From Pseudomonas versuta (GTDB taxonomy: Bacteria; Pseudomonadota; Gammaproteobacteria; Pseudomonadales; Pseudomonadaceae): DNA of 64,000 bases. Under the pieces are notes generated by a model. That model was given only the letters and a program-made list of their open reading frames with translations. It was not told the origin of the DNA and ran no database searches. This document shows positions 10,390 to 18,897 of this stretch, one piece after another. Position 1 is the stretch's first letter; each line of letters begins with the position of its first letter. The translations under genes were made by a program, and so were the position numbers. The stretch is from assembly GCF_001294575.1 (NCBI RefSeq), contig NZ_CP012676.1, positions 496,001 to 560,000 of the forward strand, written 5' to 3'.

Positions 10390-11454
10390 TCAATCGCCGT
10401 CGTTGGCGTTAAAGCCCAGCTGAATGCCCAGCGCCTTGGCCAGTTCGCCTTCGTGCAGGCGGTGAACCACGTTCAGGCTGTCGTAGATGGCATTCAGTTG
10501 GGCACGACCGGCGTCGTCAGCCAGCATGTCATTGAGCGAACGCTGGTTGTCATTGAACAGCTTCAGAGAAGCGGCATAGGCAGCGTCGATCTTGTCGGCC
10601 AACGGCTTTTGATCAGCGGGCAACAAGCCACGCAGGCCTTTGTTGTCTACACCGACCCAGACGGTCTGTGCGGCCGCGAGGCTGGCCGCCAGGCTTTGCA
10701 GCGAAGACTGGCTGCGCCATGCATCCGCCTGGAATGGCTGGGCGATGCCCTTGCTCTGGCGACCCATGGGCGTGCCGAGTTTTTTCTTCAGGGTGTCGAG
10801 TGCCGTGACCTGTACCCGCAACAAATCAGCAATGGCCTCGTGGGAGTCGGCATAGCGCTGGTTCGGGAACTTGGTCATTTGCGCGAGCATGCCGTCCGTG
10901 CTGTTCCAGCTGGCCAGAATCTCTTCGGCCAATTGTTTCTGGCGCTCGCCAATAGCGCTCAGCAGCGGGCAATAACGGGCTTTTTGCGCAGCGTCAGCGA
11001 GGTCGATATTGCTGTCGAACAGAATGTATTCGTAGGCCGACAGGCCTTGTACTACCACGCTGGACTTGGCCAGTGCATCGGCATCGATCTGGGGCTGGGC
11101 AACTACCAGTTGCTCAACCTGACGGCCGACCAGGTTTTTCTTGTCCGGCCAGAACTGTACCTGCCACGAGCGGTTGCCCTCGGCCAGCGGACCGATCAGC
11201 AAGGGTTGCAGCTCGGCCCAGGCCTTTTGTGCGTGCAGGAAGTCAGCCTTGGCGGTTTCCAGTGTTTCCTTGCCCTGGCAGAAGGCCAGAGCGCTGACAG
11301 CCAGTTGGCGGTCAGCTTCGACCCAACGGCTGTAGGTCGGCAAAATCACTTGTTTGGCAATCGCAGCCGAGGTGACGGCTTGCGGGTCTTGTGGCGAGCA
11401 GGCGGCCAGGGCGATTGCCGCAAGGCTGGTGAACAAAAGCTTGGGTCGAAACAT
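10390..11454 (-). CDS. Imelysin-family lipoprotein with altered signature motif
   Basis: This 354-residue protein has a lipoprotein signal (LAAIALAAC, lipidated Cys near 19) and an imelysin-like (peptidase M75) helical domain. At the position of the family's GxHxxE signature it reads GLSAYEYILF: the Gly and Glu are kept but the His is replaced. Metal binding or peptidase-like activity is therefore doubtful in this copy. It lies between the di-haem oxidoreductase and DUF1513 genes with minimal spacing. Such loci are generally tied to iron acquisition. A second, intact imelysin is encoded upstream. Confidence 0.85.
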   Translation of the reverse strand: MFRPKLLFTSLAAIALAACSPQDPQAVTSAAIAKQVILPTYSRWVEADRQLAVSALAFCQGKETLETAKADFLHAQKAWAELQPLLIGPLAEGNRSWQVQFWPDKKNLVGRQVEQLVVAQPQIDADALAKSSVVVQGLSAYEYILFDSNIDLADAAQKARYCPLLSAIGERQKQLAEEILASWNSTDGMLAQMTKFPNQRYADSHEAIADLLRVQVTALDTLKKKLGTPMGRQSKGIAQPFQADAWRSQSSLQSLAASLAAAQTVWVGVDNKGLRGLLPADQKPLADKIDAAYAASLKLFNDNQRSLNDMLADDAGRAQLNAIYDSLNVVHRLHEGELAKALGIQLGFNANDGD

Positions 11455-11480
11455 GTCGGGGTCCCCGATCTTGTAAGGCG

Positions 11481-12896
11481 TTAAAGAGAGTTCAGGAACG
11501 CCAGCAGCGCAGCGCGCTGCCCGGCATTGAATTGCAGCACCTGCTGCCTGGCCGGTTCGGCCTCACCACCGTGCCACAGCACAGCTTCGAGCAGGTTGCG
11601 GGCGCGTCCATCGTGTAAAAACTGGGTGTGACCACTGACCGTTTGCGTCAAACCAATACCCCACAGTGGCGGCGTACGCCAGTCGCGGCCAGAGGCGGCG
11701 AACTCGGTGCGATTGTCGGCCAGACCGTCGCCCATGTCATGGAGCAACAGATCGCTATAAGGATGAATCACCTGATTGGCCAGTTCGGGTTCGGCGGCAT
11801 TGGGCAAGGTGGTAAACGTCGGCGTATGGCACGACGCACAGCCTGCCTGATAAAACAGGTTTTTGCCGGCCAGCACCTGGGGCGAACCGACATTGCGTCG
11901 CGCAGGCACGGCAAGGTTGCGGGTATAGAACTCGACCAGGCGCAGGATGTTGTCACTGACCTCGGGCTCGCCATCCGGGCCATTGCCGTTGGGAGCTTGA
12001 AGACAGTCAGTTTGGGCCGCGGTGCAATCATCAAACGGTCTCAGGGACGTGGTGAGCCCCATATCACCAGAAAAGGCGTGAACGTTTTGTTGATTGAGAT
12101 TCGGTTGGCCGGCTTTCCAGCCAAAACGCCCCAGAACAGTTTTTTGTTGTACGTCATCCCAGACCCGGTTCGGATGTCCGGCGATGCCCTTGCCTTTGTT
12201 GGCATTGGCCAGAATCGCCTCTTCGGGGATGGCCTCAAGCAGACCCAGGCCAATCATCGGCGGTGCAATCCGTGCCGAGAAACGCGTATCCGGGTGCATC
12301 GGGCCATACCCCGGCTGGGTGATTTGCAGCGTCGGTTTGCGCAACTCGACTTCAGTGCCGTCCTTGAACTGTACAAGGACCGGTTGGTAATCGACCCGTA
12401 CCTTGCCCTCGGGGGCAACGCCGGGCACGGCCATGTCCTGCAACTGGCCGCCATAAACGGGTTCCGGGACGATCCCGGTTTGCTCGATCAGCCTGGCATA
12501 GGCGGGCTGGTCGGGAATTGACAGGCGCACCAGCATGGATACCGAATTGATGGCGTCAGGCGCTGGCGGGTGGCCGCGCCCGTCCTTGATATGGCAGTTC
12601 TGGCAGGCATTGGTGTTGAACAGCGGGCCCAGACCATCACGCGCGGTGGTGGTAGAGGGGGCGATGACCCACGGGCTGCGAAAGAAGCTGTTGCCGACGC
12701 TGAAATCCAGACGCCGGCTTGGCGACAGATTGGCAGAGGGCATGGAGAACGCATTGCGGTCGCTTTTACGCACTGTCGCATCCCCGCCGGAGCGGGCTTC
12801 GCCGGGCTCTGGTTTGGTAAAACGCGGGGCATCATCACAGCCGCCAAGGCCCAGGGCCAATAGCAGCAGAGACAGGCGAAGAGGCAACAAAGGCAT
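11481..12896 (-). CDS. Di-haem oxidoreductase (DHOR/DUF1111) lipoprotein
   Basis: This 471-residue periplasmic lipoprotein (lipobox LGLGGC, Cys near 20) has two c-type haem motifs: CQNCH near residue 100, followed by KDGRGHPP, and CASCH in the C-terminal third (AGCASCHTPTF). DHOR proteins resemble bacterial cytochrome c peroxidases and co-occur with imelysins. A redox step in iron uptake has been proposed for them but is not shown here. ATG 12896 is preferred to a TTG one codon upstream. It is first in the operon with the altered imelysin and DUF1513 genes. Confidence 0.85.
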   Translation of the reverse strand: MPLLPLRLSLLLLALGLGGCDDAPRFTKPEPGEARSGGDATVRKSDRNAFSMPSANLSPSRRLDFSVGNSFFRSPWVIAPSTTTARDGLGPLFNTNACQNCHIKDGRGHPPAPDAINSVSMLVRLSIPDQPAYARLIEQTGIVPEPVYGGQLQDMAVPGVAPEGKVRVDYQPVLVQFKDGTEVELRKPTLQITQPGYGPMHPDTRFSARIAPPMIGLGLLEAIPEEAILANANKGKGIAGHPNRVWDDVQQKTVLGRFGWKAGQPNLNQQNVHAFSGDMGLTTSLRPFDDCTAAQTDCLQAPNGNGPDGEPEVSDNILRLVEFYTRNLAVPARRNVGSPQVLAGKNLFYQAGCASCHTPTFTTLPNAAEPELANQVIHPYSDLLLHDMGDGLADNRTEFAASGRDWRTPPLWGIGLTQTVSGHTQFLHDGRARNLLEAVLWHGGEAEPARQQVLQFNAGQRAALLAFLNSL

Positions 12897-13043
12897 CAAG
12901 CGTCCAGTTCAGCGAGCAAAATCGAGGGCGCAAAGTTTATCAGGGAAGGTGAATTGAAATAAGAGGGATTAGCATTTGGTTTGATTTGGAACAGGTTTGC
13001 GTTGGTGCGCAAGATTCCAGGGTTGATGGGAGTTCCCCCGACC

Positions 13044-13122
13044 CTGTAGGAGCGAGCTTGCTCGCGAGCTTTTCAAGAACTCGCCCATCAATATGGGCTC
13101 GATAAAAAGCTCGCTCCTACAG
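13044..13122. repeat. REP doublet
   Basis: CTGTAGGAGCGAGCTTGCTCGCGAG and an inverted AGCTCGCTCCTACAG copy flank a 45-base spacer that itself contains GAGCCCAT/ATGGGCTC-like complementarity. It lies between the imelysin terminator and the start region of the DHOR operon. Confidence 0.85.
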
Positions 13123-13139
13123 GGGTGTGCGGTGCCGAA

Positions 13140-13166
13140 TAAAAAAGGCGGCCCGGGGGCCGCCTC
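13140..13166 (-). terminator. Terminator of the first imelysin gene
   Basis: On the minus strand, TGAGGCGGCCCCCGGGCCGCC forms a GC-rich hairpin followed by TTTTTTATT. It starts 24 bases beyond the imelysin stop and separates that gene from the downstream DHOR operon. Confidence 0.85.
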
Positions 13167-13189
13167 ATCATTCACTCAAACGCGGCAGA

Positions 13190-14536
13190 TCAAAAATCGT
13201 GATCGGCGTTGTCCGGGTTCAGGTCGTTGATGCCCAGCTTGCCGGCTGCCTGTTCGATAGCGCCGGTCTGCTTGACCAGTGCAGCGATGGCGTCGCGTAC
13301 CACCTGGTTGCCTTTGTCATTGCCTGCAGCGATCAACTGGTCGTAGTGCTCGCCCTTGTTGGCAAGATCAACCATGACCTGGATCTTGGCTTCAGTGTCG
13401 GCCAGATCGGACTTCAACGTAGCGTCGGTAGCCGGGTCAACCGCCACTACCAGTGACGACAGGCTTGGGCCGGTCATTTTGCTGCCATCAGTGCGCACGT
13501 ACTCGCCCAGGTACACGTTACGAATGCCTTTGGCGTCGTAGAAGTGCGAGTTGTGGGTGTTATCGCTGAAACAGTCCTGCTCGTCTTCAGGGGAGTTGGC
13601 TTCCAGCGACACTTTCATGCGTTCGCCTGCCAGTTCGCCCAGCGACAGGCTACCCATGCCAAACAGCATTTTGCGCAGGCCGTTTTGCGGGGTGTCGGCT
13701 TGCAGTGTGGCGCGGTAGTTATCGGCTACGTCCGGGGCCCAGTTGCCGACCATGTCGTTCAGGTCGTTGACCAGCAGTTGGGTGACCGCTTTGAGGTAAG
13801 CGCGACGGCGTTCATTGTGGCCGCCGGTGGCACCTTCGCCTTCAAGGTAGTCCGAAGCCGGGCGGTTGCCCGCGCCTGGGCCGGTGCCGTTGAGGTCCTG
13901 GCCCCAAAGCAGGAATTCGATCGCGTGGTAGCCGGTCGCCACGTTGGCTTCGGAGCCGCCCAGCTCGTTCAGGCTGGCCAGGGTTTCGGGAGTGATTTCG
14001 GTCACGTCGACCTTGTCTTCGCCGATCTGGATCTGGGTGTTGGCAATGATATTGGCGTTGGCGCCCGGGTTACCCAGTGCGCCGGCGTAGCTGGCGTCAA
14101 CGTAGTCGATCAGGCCTTCGTCCAGTGGCCAGGCATTCACCTGACCTTCCCAGTCATCAATGATGGTGTTGCCGAAGCGGAACACTTCGCTTTGCAGGTA
14201 AGGTACGCGCGCTTCAACCCAGGCTGCACGGGCGGCTTTGAGGGTGTCATCGTTTGGCTTGGCGAGGAATGCATCGATAGCCGTTTGCAGTTTTTTCGCA
14301 CCGGACTCGGCGTCGCTGAACACCGCATGAACCATGTCGGCGTAATGCGCGACAACAGCTTTGGCGGCTGCTTCATCGACTTTCGCCGCTGTGATGTCGG
14401 TCGCTGGCGTTGCGGTGCTGGTCGCTGCTGCCGGCGTAGGAGCCGCCGCAGTTTTTTCCTTGTCCTTGTCGCCACAACCGGCGAGTGAGATAGCAATGGC
14501 CAGCAGACTGGCGGTAGCCAGGGGCATACGAATCAT
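13190..14536 (-). CDS. Imelysin-family lipoprotein with intact GxHxxE motif
   Basis: This 448-residue protein has a lipoprotein signal (LLAIAISLAGC, Cys near 20), an Ala/Pro/Thr-rich linker, and an imelysin domain carrying GYHAIEFLLWG, which preserves the GxHxxE signature. P. aeruginosa has a homologous imelysin, known as insulin-cleaving metalloproteinase, in the same neighbourhood. The physiological role is thought to involve iron uptake. The start has AGGA about 10 bases upstream; longer in-frame starts would place residues before the signal peptide. A Fur-box-like inverted repeat lies about 100 bases upstream at 14635-14653. Confidence 0.88.
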   Translation of the reverse strand: MIRMPLATASLLAIAISLAGCGDKDKEKTAAAPTPAAATSTATPATDITAAKVDEAAAKAVVAHYADMVHAVFSDAESGAKKLQTAIDAFLAKPNDDTLKAARAAWVEARVPYLQSEVFRFGNTIIDDWEGQVNAWPLDEGLIDYVDASYAGALGNPGANANIIANTQIQIGEDKVDVTEITPETLASLNELGGSEANVATGYHAIEFLLWGQDLNGTGPGAGNRPASDYLEGEGATGGHNERRRAYLKAVTQLLVNDLNDMVGNWAPDVADNYRATLQADTPQNGLRKMLFGMGSLSLGELAGERMKVSLEANSPEDEQDCFSDNTHNSHFYDAKGIRNVYLGEYVRTDGSKMTGPSLSSLVVAVDPATDATLKSDLADTEAKIQVMVDLANKGEHYDQLIAAGNDKGNQVVRDAIAALVKQTGAIEQAAGKLGINDLNPDNADHDF

Positions 14537-14634
14537 GGCGAAAATCCTGCTTCGAGAGGTGGGACAAGCGTGCGGCTGCACACAAAACTGCGACATGATG
14601 CGAAAGATATGCATTTTGTGTAAAGGGTAGCGTT

Positions 14635-14653
14635 GTAAATATTTCTTATTTAC
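14635..14653. promoter_or_regulatory. Candidate Fur box upstream of imelysin
   Basis: GTAAATATTTCTTATTTAC is a 19-bp inverted repeat with 7-bp perfect arms. On its better strand it agrees at 11 of 19 positions with the Fur consensus GATAATGATAATCATTATC. Its place 99 bases before an iron-linked gene makes Fur control plausible but unproven. Confidence 0.4.
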
Positions 14654-14683
14654 ATGAGCCCGGGCCGGATTCAGGGTCAATAA

Positions 14684-16747
14684 TCAAACACCGCCCTGCC
14701 CACCAAGGACACCGGTCGCCTGCGCCTGTTTCAGGTAAACGCTCAGCTCCCGCGCACCAAGGGGTTTGCTGTACAGATAGCCCTGGCCCTCATGACAACC
14801 TTCATTGATCACATAGGCTTCTTGTTCGAGGGTCTCGACGCCTTCGGCAATCACCTGCATGCCGAGGCTTTTACCCAGCTGAATAATCGCCCGCACGATA
14901 GTGGCATCGTCGTCATCGTCAGCCAGGTCCTGGACAAAGCTTTTATCAATCTTGATTTTGTCCAGCGGCAGGCTCTTGAGGTAGCTCAGCGATGAATAGC
15001 CGGTGCCAAAGTCATCGATTGCGATGAGGGCGCCGGAGCTGCGCAGGCTCAGCAGGTGTTGGGCGGCAGTGCTGATGTCTTCCATCAGGCCGGTTTCCGT
15101 GACTTCCAGCTCCAGGCTGCGTGGCGGCAAACGGTAGTCCAGCATCAGGTTATTGACCACCCGCGGCAGTTCGACGTGGTGGAGTTGTACGGTAGAAAGG
15201 TTGACTGCCATGCGCAGCTCACTGAAGCCCTGATCGTGCCATTCGCGCAGTTGGCGGCAGGCCTGGTCCAGCACCCACTCGCCGATGGCAATGATGCTGC
15301 CGTTTTTTTCCGCCAGCGGAATAAACAGGTCTGCAGGGACCATACCGTGCTCCGGGTGCTGCCAGCGCAGCAACGCCTCGACACCGACCACCCGATGGTC
15401 GCTGTAACGGATCTGGGGCTGGTAGACGAGGTGGAGCTGGTTTCTGGGCAGTGCTTCGCGCAGGTCTTTTTCCAGTTCGCGCCGGCGTCGCATCTCGCGG
15501 TCGACGCTGGCGATGTAAAACTGATAACGGCTGCGCGAGCGGCTTTTGGCCAGGGTCATGGTTTGCTCGGCTTTTTGCAGCAACTGCTCGAAGGTGTCGC
15601 CATCCTCGGGAAACAGGGTGATGCCAATCGTGGCGCGCAAGCGGATGTTTTGCCCGTCTATATGGAAGGGCGTTTCGAGTTCATCAAGGATGCCCTGGGC
15701 TTGCTCGGCGGCTTCGTAGGGTTGCTCGATATGCGCTTGAACCAGCGCGAACTGGTCACCGCCCAGGCGTGCCAGAGCCCCCGGGCTGGCGCTGTGGGCA
15801 CGAATACGATCAGTCAGGGCCTGCAACAGCCGGTCGCCGGTTTGATAGCCAAACTGTTCGTTGATGCTTTTGAAATCGTCGAGCCCCACACACAAGACGG
15901 CAACACGGCGTTGCGAACGGCGGGCTTCCAGCAGAATTTTCCCCAGCTGGGTCTGTAGTTGCTGTCGGTTGGGCAGGCCGGTCAGAAAGTCGTACTGAGC
16001 CATACGCAACAACGAGTTTTCCGCTTCGCGGCGCAAATCGGTATTGCGCTCGATGGAGGCCAGCAACTGGTTGGCGGTGTTAACCCACAGCCCCAGTTCA
16101 TTGTGCTCGTGGCCTTTGAGTGGTGCCATTAATTGCTCACCGGGGCGGTCAGGATTAATGCTGGTCAGGTGCCGGATGATTTTTGACAGGGGTTTGGTCA
16201 GAAGCCAGTGATAAACCAGATACAGCACCAGTGCCATCAACAATGCGCGCAACACACCGGAGATGAAAATGATCACGGCGTTGGTAACAAAATCTCTGCC
16301 GTACGTGGCCGTGTCGAGCGTTATGTTCAAGTCGCCGTAATACTCGCTGCCCGGGTCACGGTTCATCAGCGCAATGCTGTCCGTGTATTGCCGGCCCAAA
16401 ATAAGGTCGGTCAGCCATCGGCTTGACGAGTTGTGCAAGGGGCGTGATTTTTCGGCAAGGATGGCTTGATTGGGGTGTCCGATGGACGCCTGGCGTACGG
16501 CATCGTCCTGGAACAGGCCTTCGATGACCTGCATGGCCATATCGTGGTCCAGGCTATATACCGCCTGCGTTGAGGGATCGCGGAACATGTCGAGGATGCG
16601 CTCGGCATCATTGGCCACGGCCTGGCGGGTTTCGTAGGCATCGAAAACGATTTGCGCGCAACCAAGCAATGCTCCTACGGCCAGCGCCGACAGCAGCACC
16701 ATTCGCAGCAACTTGACCGATAAGCTGTGTTTGAGTTCCTGCTTCAA
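14684..16747 (-). CDS. bifA: Cyclic-di-GMP phosphodiesterase BifA (GGDQF-EAL)
   Basis: This 687-residue inner-membrane protein has helices near 14-34 and 155-180 around a periplasmic sensor region, then a HAMP-like linker. A GGDEF-type domain follows whose signature is GGDQF (RLGGDQFAL), so cyclase activity is unlikely. The EAL domain has EALLRW, DDFGTGYSSL and KIDKSFVQ motifs expected of an active phosphodiesterase. BifA of P. aeruginosa has this architecture and motif and lies next to sodB, as here. It lowers c-di-GMP, opposing biofilm formation and promoting swarming. The start is TTG with AAGGAAGAG upstream. Confidence 0.92.
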   Translation of the reverse strand: MKQELKHSLSVKLLRMVLLSALAVGALLGCAQIVFDAYETRQAVANDAERILDMFRDPSTQAVYSLDHDMAMQVIEGLFQDDAVRQASIGHPNQAILAEKSRPLHNSSSRWLTDLILGRQYTDSIALMNRDPGSEYYGDLNITLDTATYGRDFVTNAVIIFISGVLRALLMALVLYLVYHWLLTKPLSKIIRHLTSINPDRPGEQLMAPLKGHEHNELGLWVNTANQLLASIERNTDLRREAENSLLRMAQYDFLTGLPNRQQLQTQLGKILLEARRSQRRVAVLCVGLDDFKSINEQFGYQTGDRLLQALTDRIRAHSASPGALARLGGDQFALVQAHIEQPYEAAEQAQGILDELETPFHIDGQNIRLRATIGITLFPEDGDTFEQLLQKAEQTMTLAKSRSRSRYQFYIASVDREMRRRRELEKDLREALPRNQLHLVYQPQIRYSDHRVVGVEALLRWQHPEHGMVPADLFIPLAEKNGSIIAIGEWVLDQACRQLREWHDQGFSELRMAVNLSTVQLHHVELPRVVNNLMLDYRLPPRSLELEVTETGLMEDISTAAQHLLSLRSSGALIAIDDFGTGYSSLSYLKSLPLDKIKIDKSFVQDLADDDDDATIVRAIIQLGKSLGMQVIAEGVETLEQEAYVINEGCHEGQGYLYSKPLGARELSVYLKQAQATGVLGGQGGV

Positions 16748-16960
16748 AGCGCTCTTCCTTGTTTCTGCCGATAATGCCTTTTGCGATGGGGCTGAATGAC
16801 TGTTGCGGATGTTCGAGGCAGCAATTGCGCAAGGTCAACACTGGCTATTGTGTCGGTATATTGCTTGGTTAACTTGAGTGGCTGAACAAAATAAATCCGG
16901 CCCTTGATACCGGCTTGCCGAAATGTCCCGCCGTGTGCGCTTCGGCGCTTATAAACAGGC

Positions 16961-16992
16961 AAAAAAAAACCCGGCATGCCGGGTTTTTTTTT
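16961..16992 (-). terminator. Terminator of sodB
   Basis: Nine A bases, ACCCGGC/GCCGGGT and nine T bases make a symmetric hairpin flanked by A and T runs, functional in either direction. It lies 14 bases past the sodB stop. Confidence 0.95.
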
Positions 16993-17006
16993 ACTTGGAG
17001 TCAGGC

Positions 17007-17603
17007 TTATGCAGTAAAGGTTTTGCCTTCGAACTGCTCAGCAACGAACTTCCAGTTAACGAGGTTCCAGAACGCTTCAACATACTTCGGACGTACGTTG
17101 CGGTAGTCGATGTAGTAAGCATGTTCCCAAACGTCGCAGGTCAGCAGCGGGGTGTCGCCGCTGGTCAGCGGGTTACCGGCGCCAATGGTGCTGGCCAGGG
17201 CCAGGGAGCCGTCAGCTTTCTTCACCAGCCAGCCCCAGCCGGAGCCGAAAGTGCCGATGGAAGTCTTGCTGAACTCTTCCTTGAACTTGTCGAACGAACC
17301 GAAAGCTGCGTTGATGGCATCAGCCAGCGCGCCGGTAGGTTGGCCGCCGCCGTTTGGCGTCATGCAGTTCCAGTAAAAAGTGTGGTTCCAGACCTGAGCG
17401 GCGTTGTTGAAGATACCGCCCGAAGAGGTTTTAACGATCTCTTCCAGGGTTTTGCCTTCGAACTCGGTGCCTGGCACCAGGTTGTTCAGGTTCACGACAT
17501 AGGTGTTGTGGTGCTTGTCGTGGTGAAACTCCAGGGTTTCTTTGGAGATGTGCGGCTGCAGGGCATCGTGTGCGTAGGGCAGCGGCGGCAATTCGAAAGC
17601 CAT
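17007..17603 (-). CDS. sodB: Superoxide dismutase (Fe type)
   Basis: This 198-residue enzyme converts superoxide to peroxide and oxygen in the cytoplasm. Metal ligands are visible: H27 in LEFHHDKHH, the His of QVWNHTFYW, and Asp/His of [11 protein letters not shown]. The Gln in [11 protein letters not shown] and the overall sequence indicate the iron type. AGGAG lies upstream of ATG 17603; a longer in-frame start adds an unlikely leader. It has its own terminator. In its leader, a hairpin-capable stretch at 17666-17695 lies about 65 bases before the start. Confidence 0.97.
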   Translation of the reverse strand: MAFELPPLPYAHDALQPHISKETLEFHHDKHHNTYVVNLNNLVPGTEFEGKTLEEIVKTSSGGIFNNAAQVWNHTFYWNCMTPNGGGQPTGALADAINAAFGSFDKFKEEFSKTSIGTFGSGWGWLVKKADGSLALASTIGAGNPLTSGDTPLLTCDVWEHAYYIDYRNVRPKYVEAFWNLVNWKFVAEQFEGKTFTA

Positions 17604-17789
17604 GATGATTCTCCTAATCAGGTCAGTTGCGATGAGCGCAAGGCCGATCACGGGCGGCCAAACACGCGCCGACGAGTTTTTACTCTTAGCGGCGCAGGGG
17701 CTGGATCATAGCACCGGGGGTGCGGCAAAACCACGCAACAACTGTGTGGGATAGAGGTTCCAAAGATTTTGCAAGCGCTCTGGTCAGCA

Positions 17790-18392
17790 TCAAGCAGCAC
17801 TTATTAATTGATACGCCACGCTGAACATCATCACTGCCACCAGCAAGTCCAGCAAACGCCAGGTCGCCGGACGTGCCAGCCACGGCGCCAGCCAGGCGGC
17901 GCCAAGAGCCAGGGCGGAGAACCACATCAGTGAAGCACTGGCCGCCCCTGCGACATAAGCGCCGGGTTCGGTTTGCTGGGCGCCCAGGGAGCCGATCAGC
18001 AGCACCGTGTCCAGATACACATGGGGGTTGAGCAGAGTGACTGCCAGGGCACTGAGCATGACTGCGCGCAACGAGCGCACCTTGTGGTGTTCACCTTGCC
18101 CCAGGCTTTGTTTCGAACAAGCCCGGCGCAGCGCCAGAGTGCCGTACCACAGCAGGAACGCTGCCCCGCCCCAGCGGGCAATGGCCAGCAACAAAGGGTT
18201 CTGGGCCAACACCGTCGCCAGGCCAAATACCCCGGCAGCGACCAGCAGAGCGTCACATACCACGCACAGGGCCGCCACCGGCAGGTGATGTTCCCGGCGC
18301 AGGCTTTGTGCCAGAACAAAGGCGTTTTGAGTGCCAATGGCCATGATCAAACCCAGGGCTACCAGCAAGCCGTTCACATAACTTTGCCACAT
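17790..18392 (-). CDS. argO: LysE/ArgO-family amino-acid exporter
   Basis: This 200-residue inner-membrane protein has about six helices and the LysE-family start GLIMAIGTQNAFVLAQSLRR. It is expected to export basic amino acids (arginine in E. coli ArgO, lysine in Corynebacterium LysE). The start at 18392 follows the stop of the ACT-domain gene by 5 bases, so the two form an operon. They face a divergent ArgP/LysG-type regulator, the usual controller of this exporter family. Longer in-frame starts would run into the upstream gene and are rejected. Confidence 0.88.
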   Translation of the reverse strand: MWQSYVNGLLVALGLIMAIGTQNAFVLAQSLRREHHLPVAALCVVCDALLVAAGVFGLATVLAQNPLLLAIARWGGAAFLLWYGTLALRRACSKQSLGQGEHHKVRSLRAVMLSALAVTLLNPHVYLDTVLLIGSLGAQQTEPGAYVAGAASASLMWFSALALGAAWLAPWLARPATWRLLDLLVAVMMFSVAYQLISAA

Positions 18393-18397
18393 CGTCT

Positions 18398-18799
18398 TTA
18401 CTCCGCGCTGGCTGCCAATTGACCCAGAACTGCCATGGCGCGGGCGGCATCGCTGCGCCCGACAAACAGATGGTCGTGGTAGTAACCGGCAATCACGTTG
18501 CAACTGATCCCGGCCTGGCCCAAAGCACTGGCGAAGGCGGCTGTCAGACCCACTGCCTGCAGCGCCGAATGCACGTTCAGAGTGATCCAGGCGGCGATGT
18601 AGTCATAGCCAAGCCCGGCCTGTTCAGCCTGCTGGCGTTCGACAATCACCGTCAGGCCTTCCTGTTCCCGAAAGCTGCCGATCACCTCACAACCGTCCGG
18701 GATGCGATGGTCGGGGAGGGTGCAAAACACATAGTCGCCCTCGTTGAGATGCGGGCTCATGCTGCGCAACAAAGTTGCCAGGGCGGTTTCGCCAGCCAT
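18398..18799 (-). CDS. ACT-domain protein, probable amino-acid sensor
   Basis: This 133-residue cytoplasmic protein matches small stand-alone ACT/CASTOR-like proteins (YVFCTLPDHRIPDGCEVIGS; AGISCNVIAGYYHDHLFV). ACT domains usually bind amino acids. It forms an operon with the downstream ArgO exporter and is divergent from argP. An amino-acid-sensing or buffering role linked to export is a reasonable inference, not shown. AAGGA precedes ATG 18799. An in-frame extension upstream lacks similarity and overlaps the promoter region. Confidence 0.75.
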   Translation of the reverse strand: MAGETALATLLRSMSPHLNEGDYVFCTLPDHRIPDGCEVIGSFREQEGLTVIVERQQAEQAGLGYDYIAAWITLNVHSALQAVGLTAAFASALGQAGISCNVIAGYYHDHLFVGRSDAARAMAVLGQLAASAE

Positions 18800-18897
18800 G
18801 GAGGGATCCTTGAAGAATGGAAAGTGATGCTGGCTATTCTCGGGGCTCAAGCTGTATAAGAAAAACCAATATTGCTGATCGCTCATTAGGAAAACTG

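Noticed and set aside
13044..13122. CRISPR-like repeat
   Set aside because: The palindromic units are dispersed singly or in doublets at gene ends, with no regular array or cas genes.
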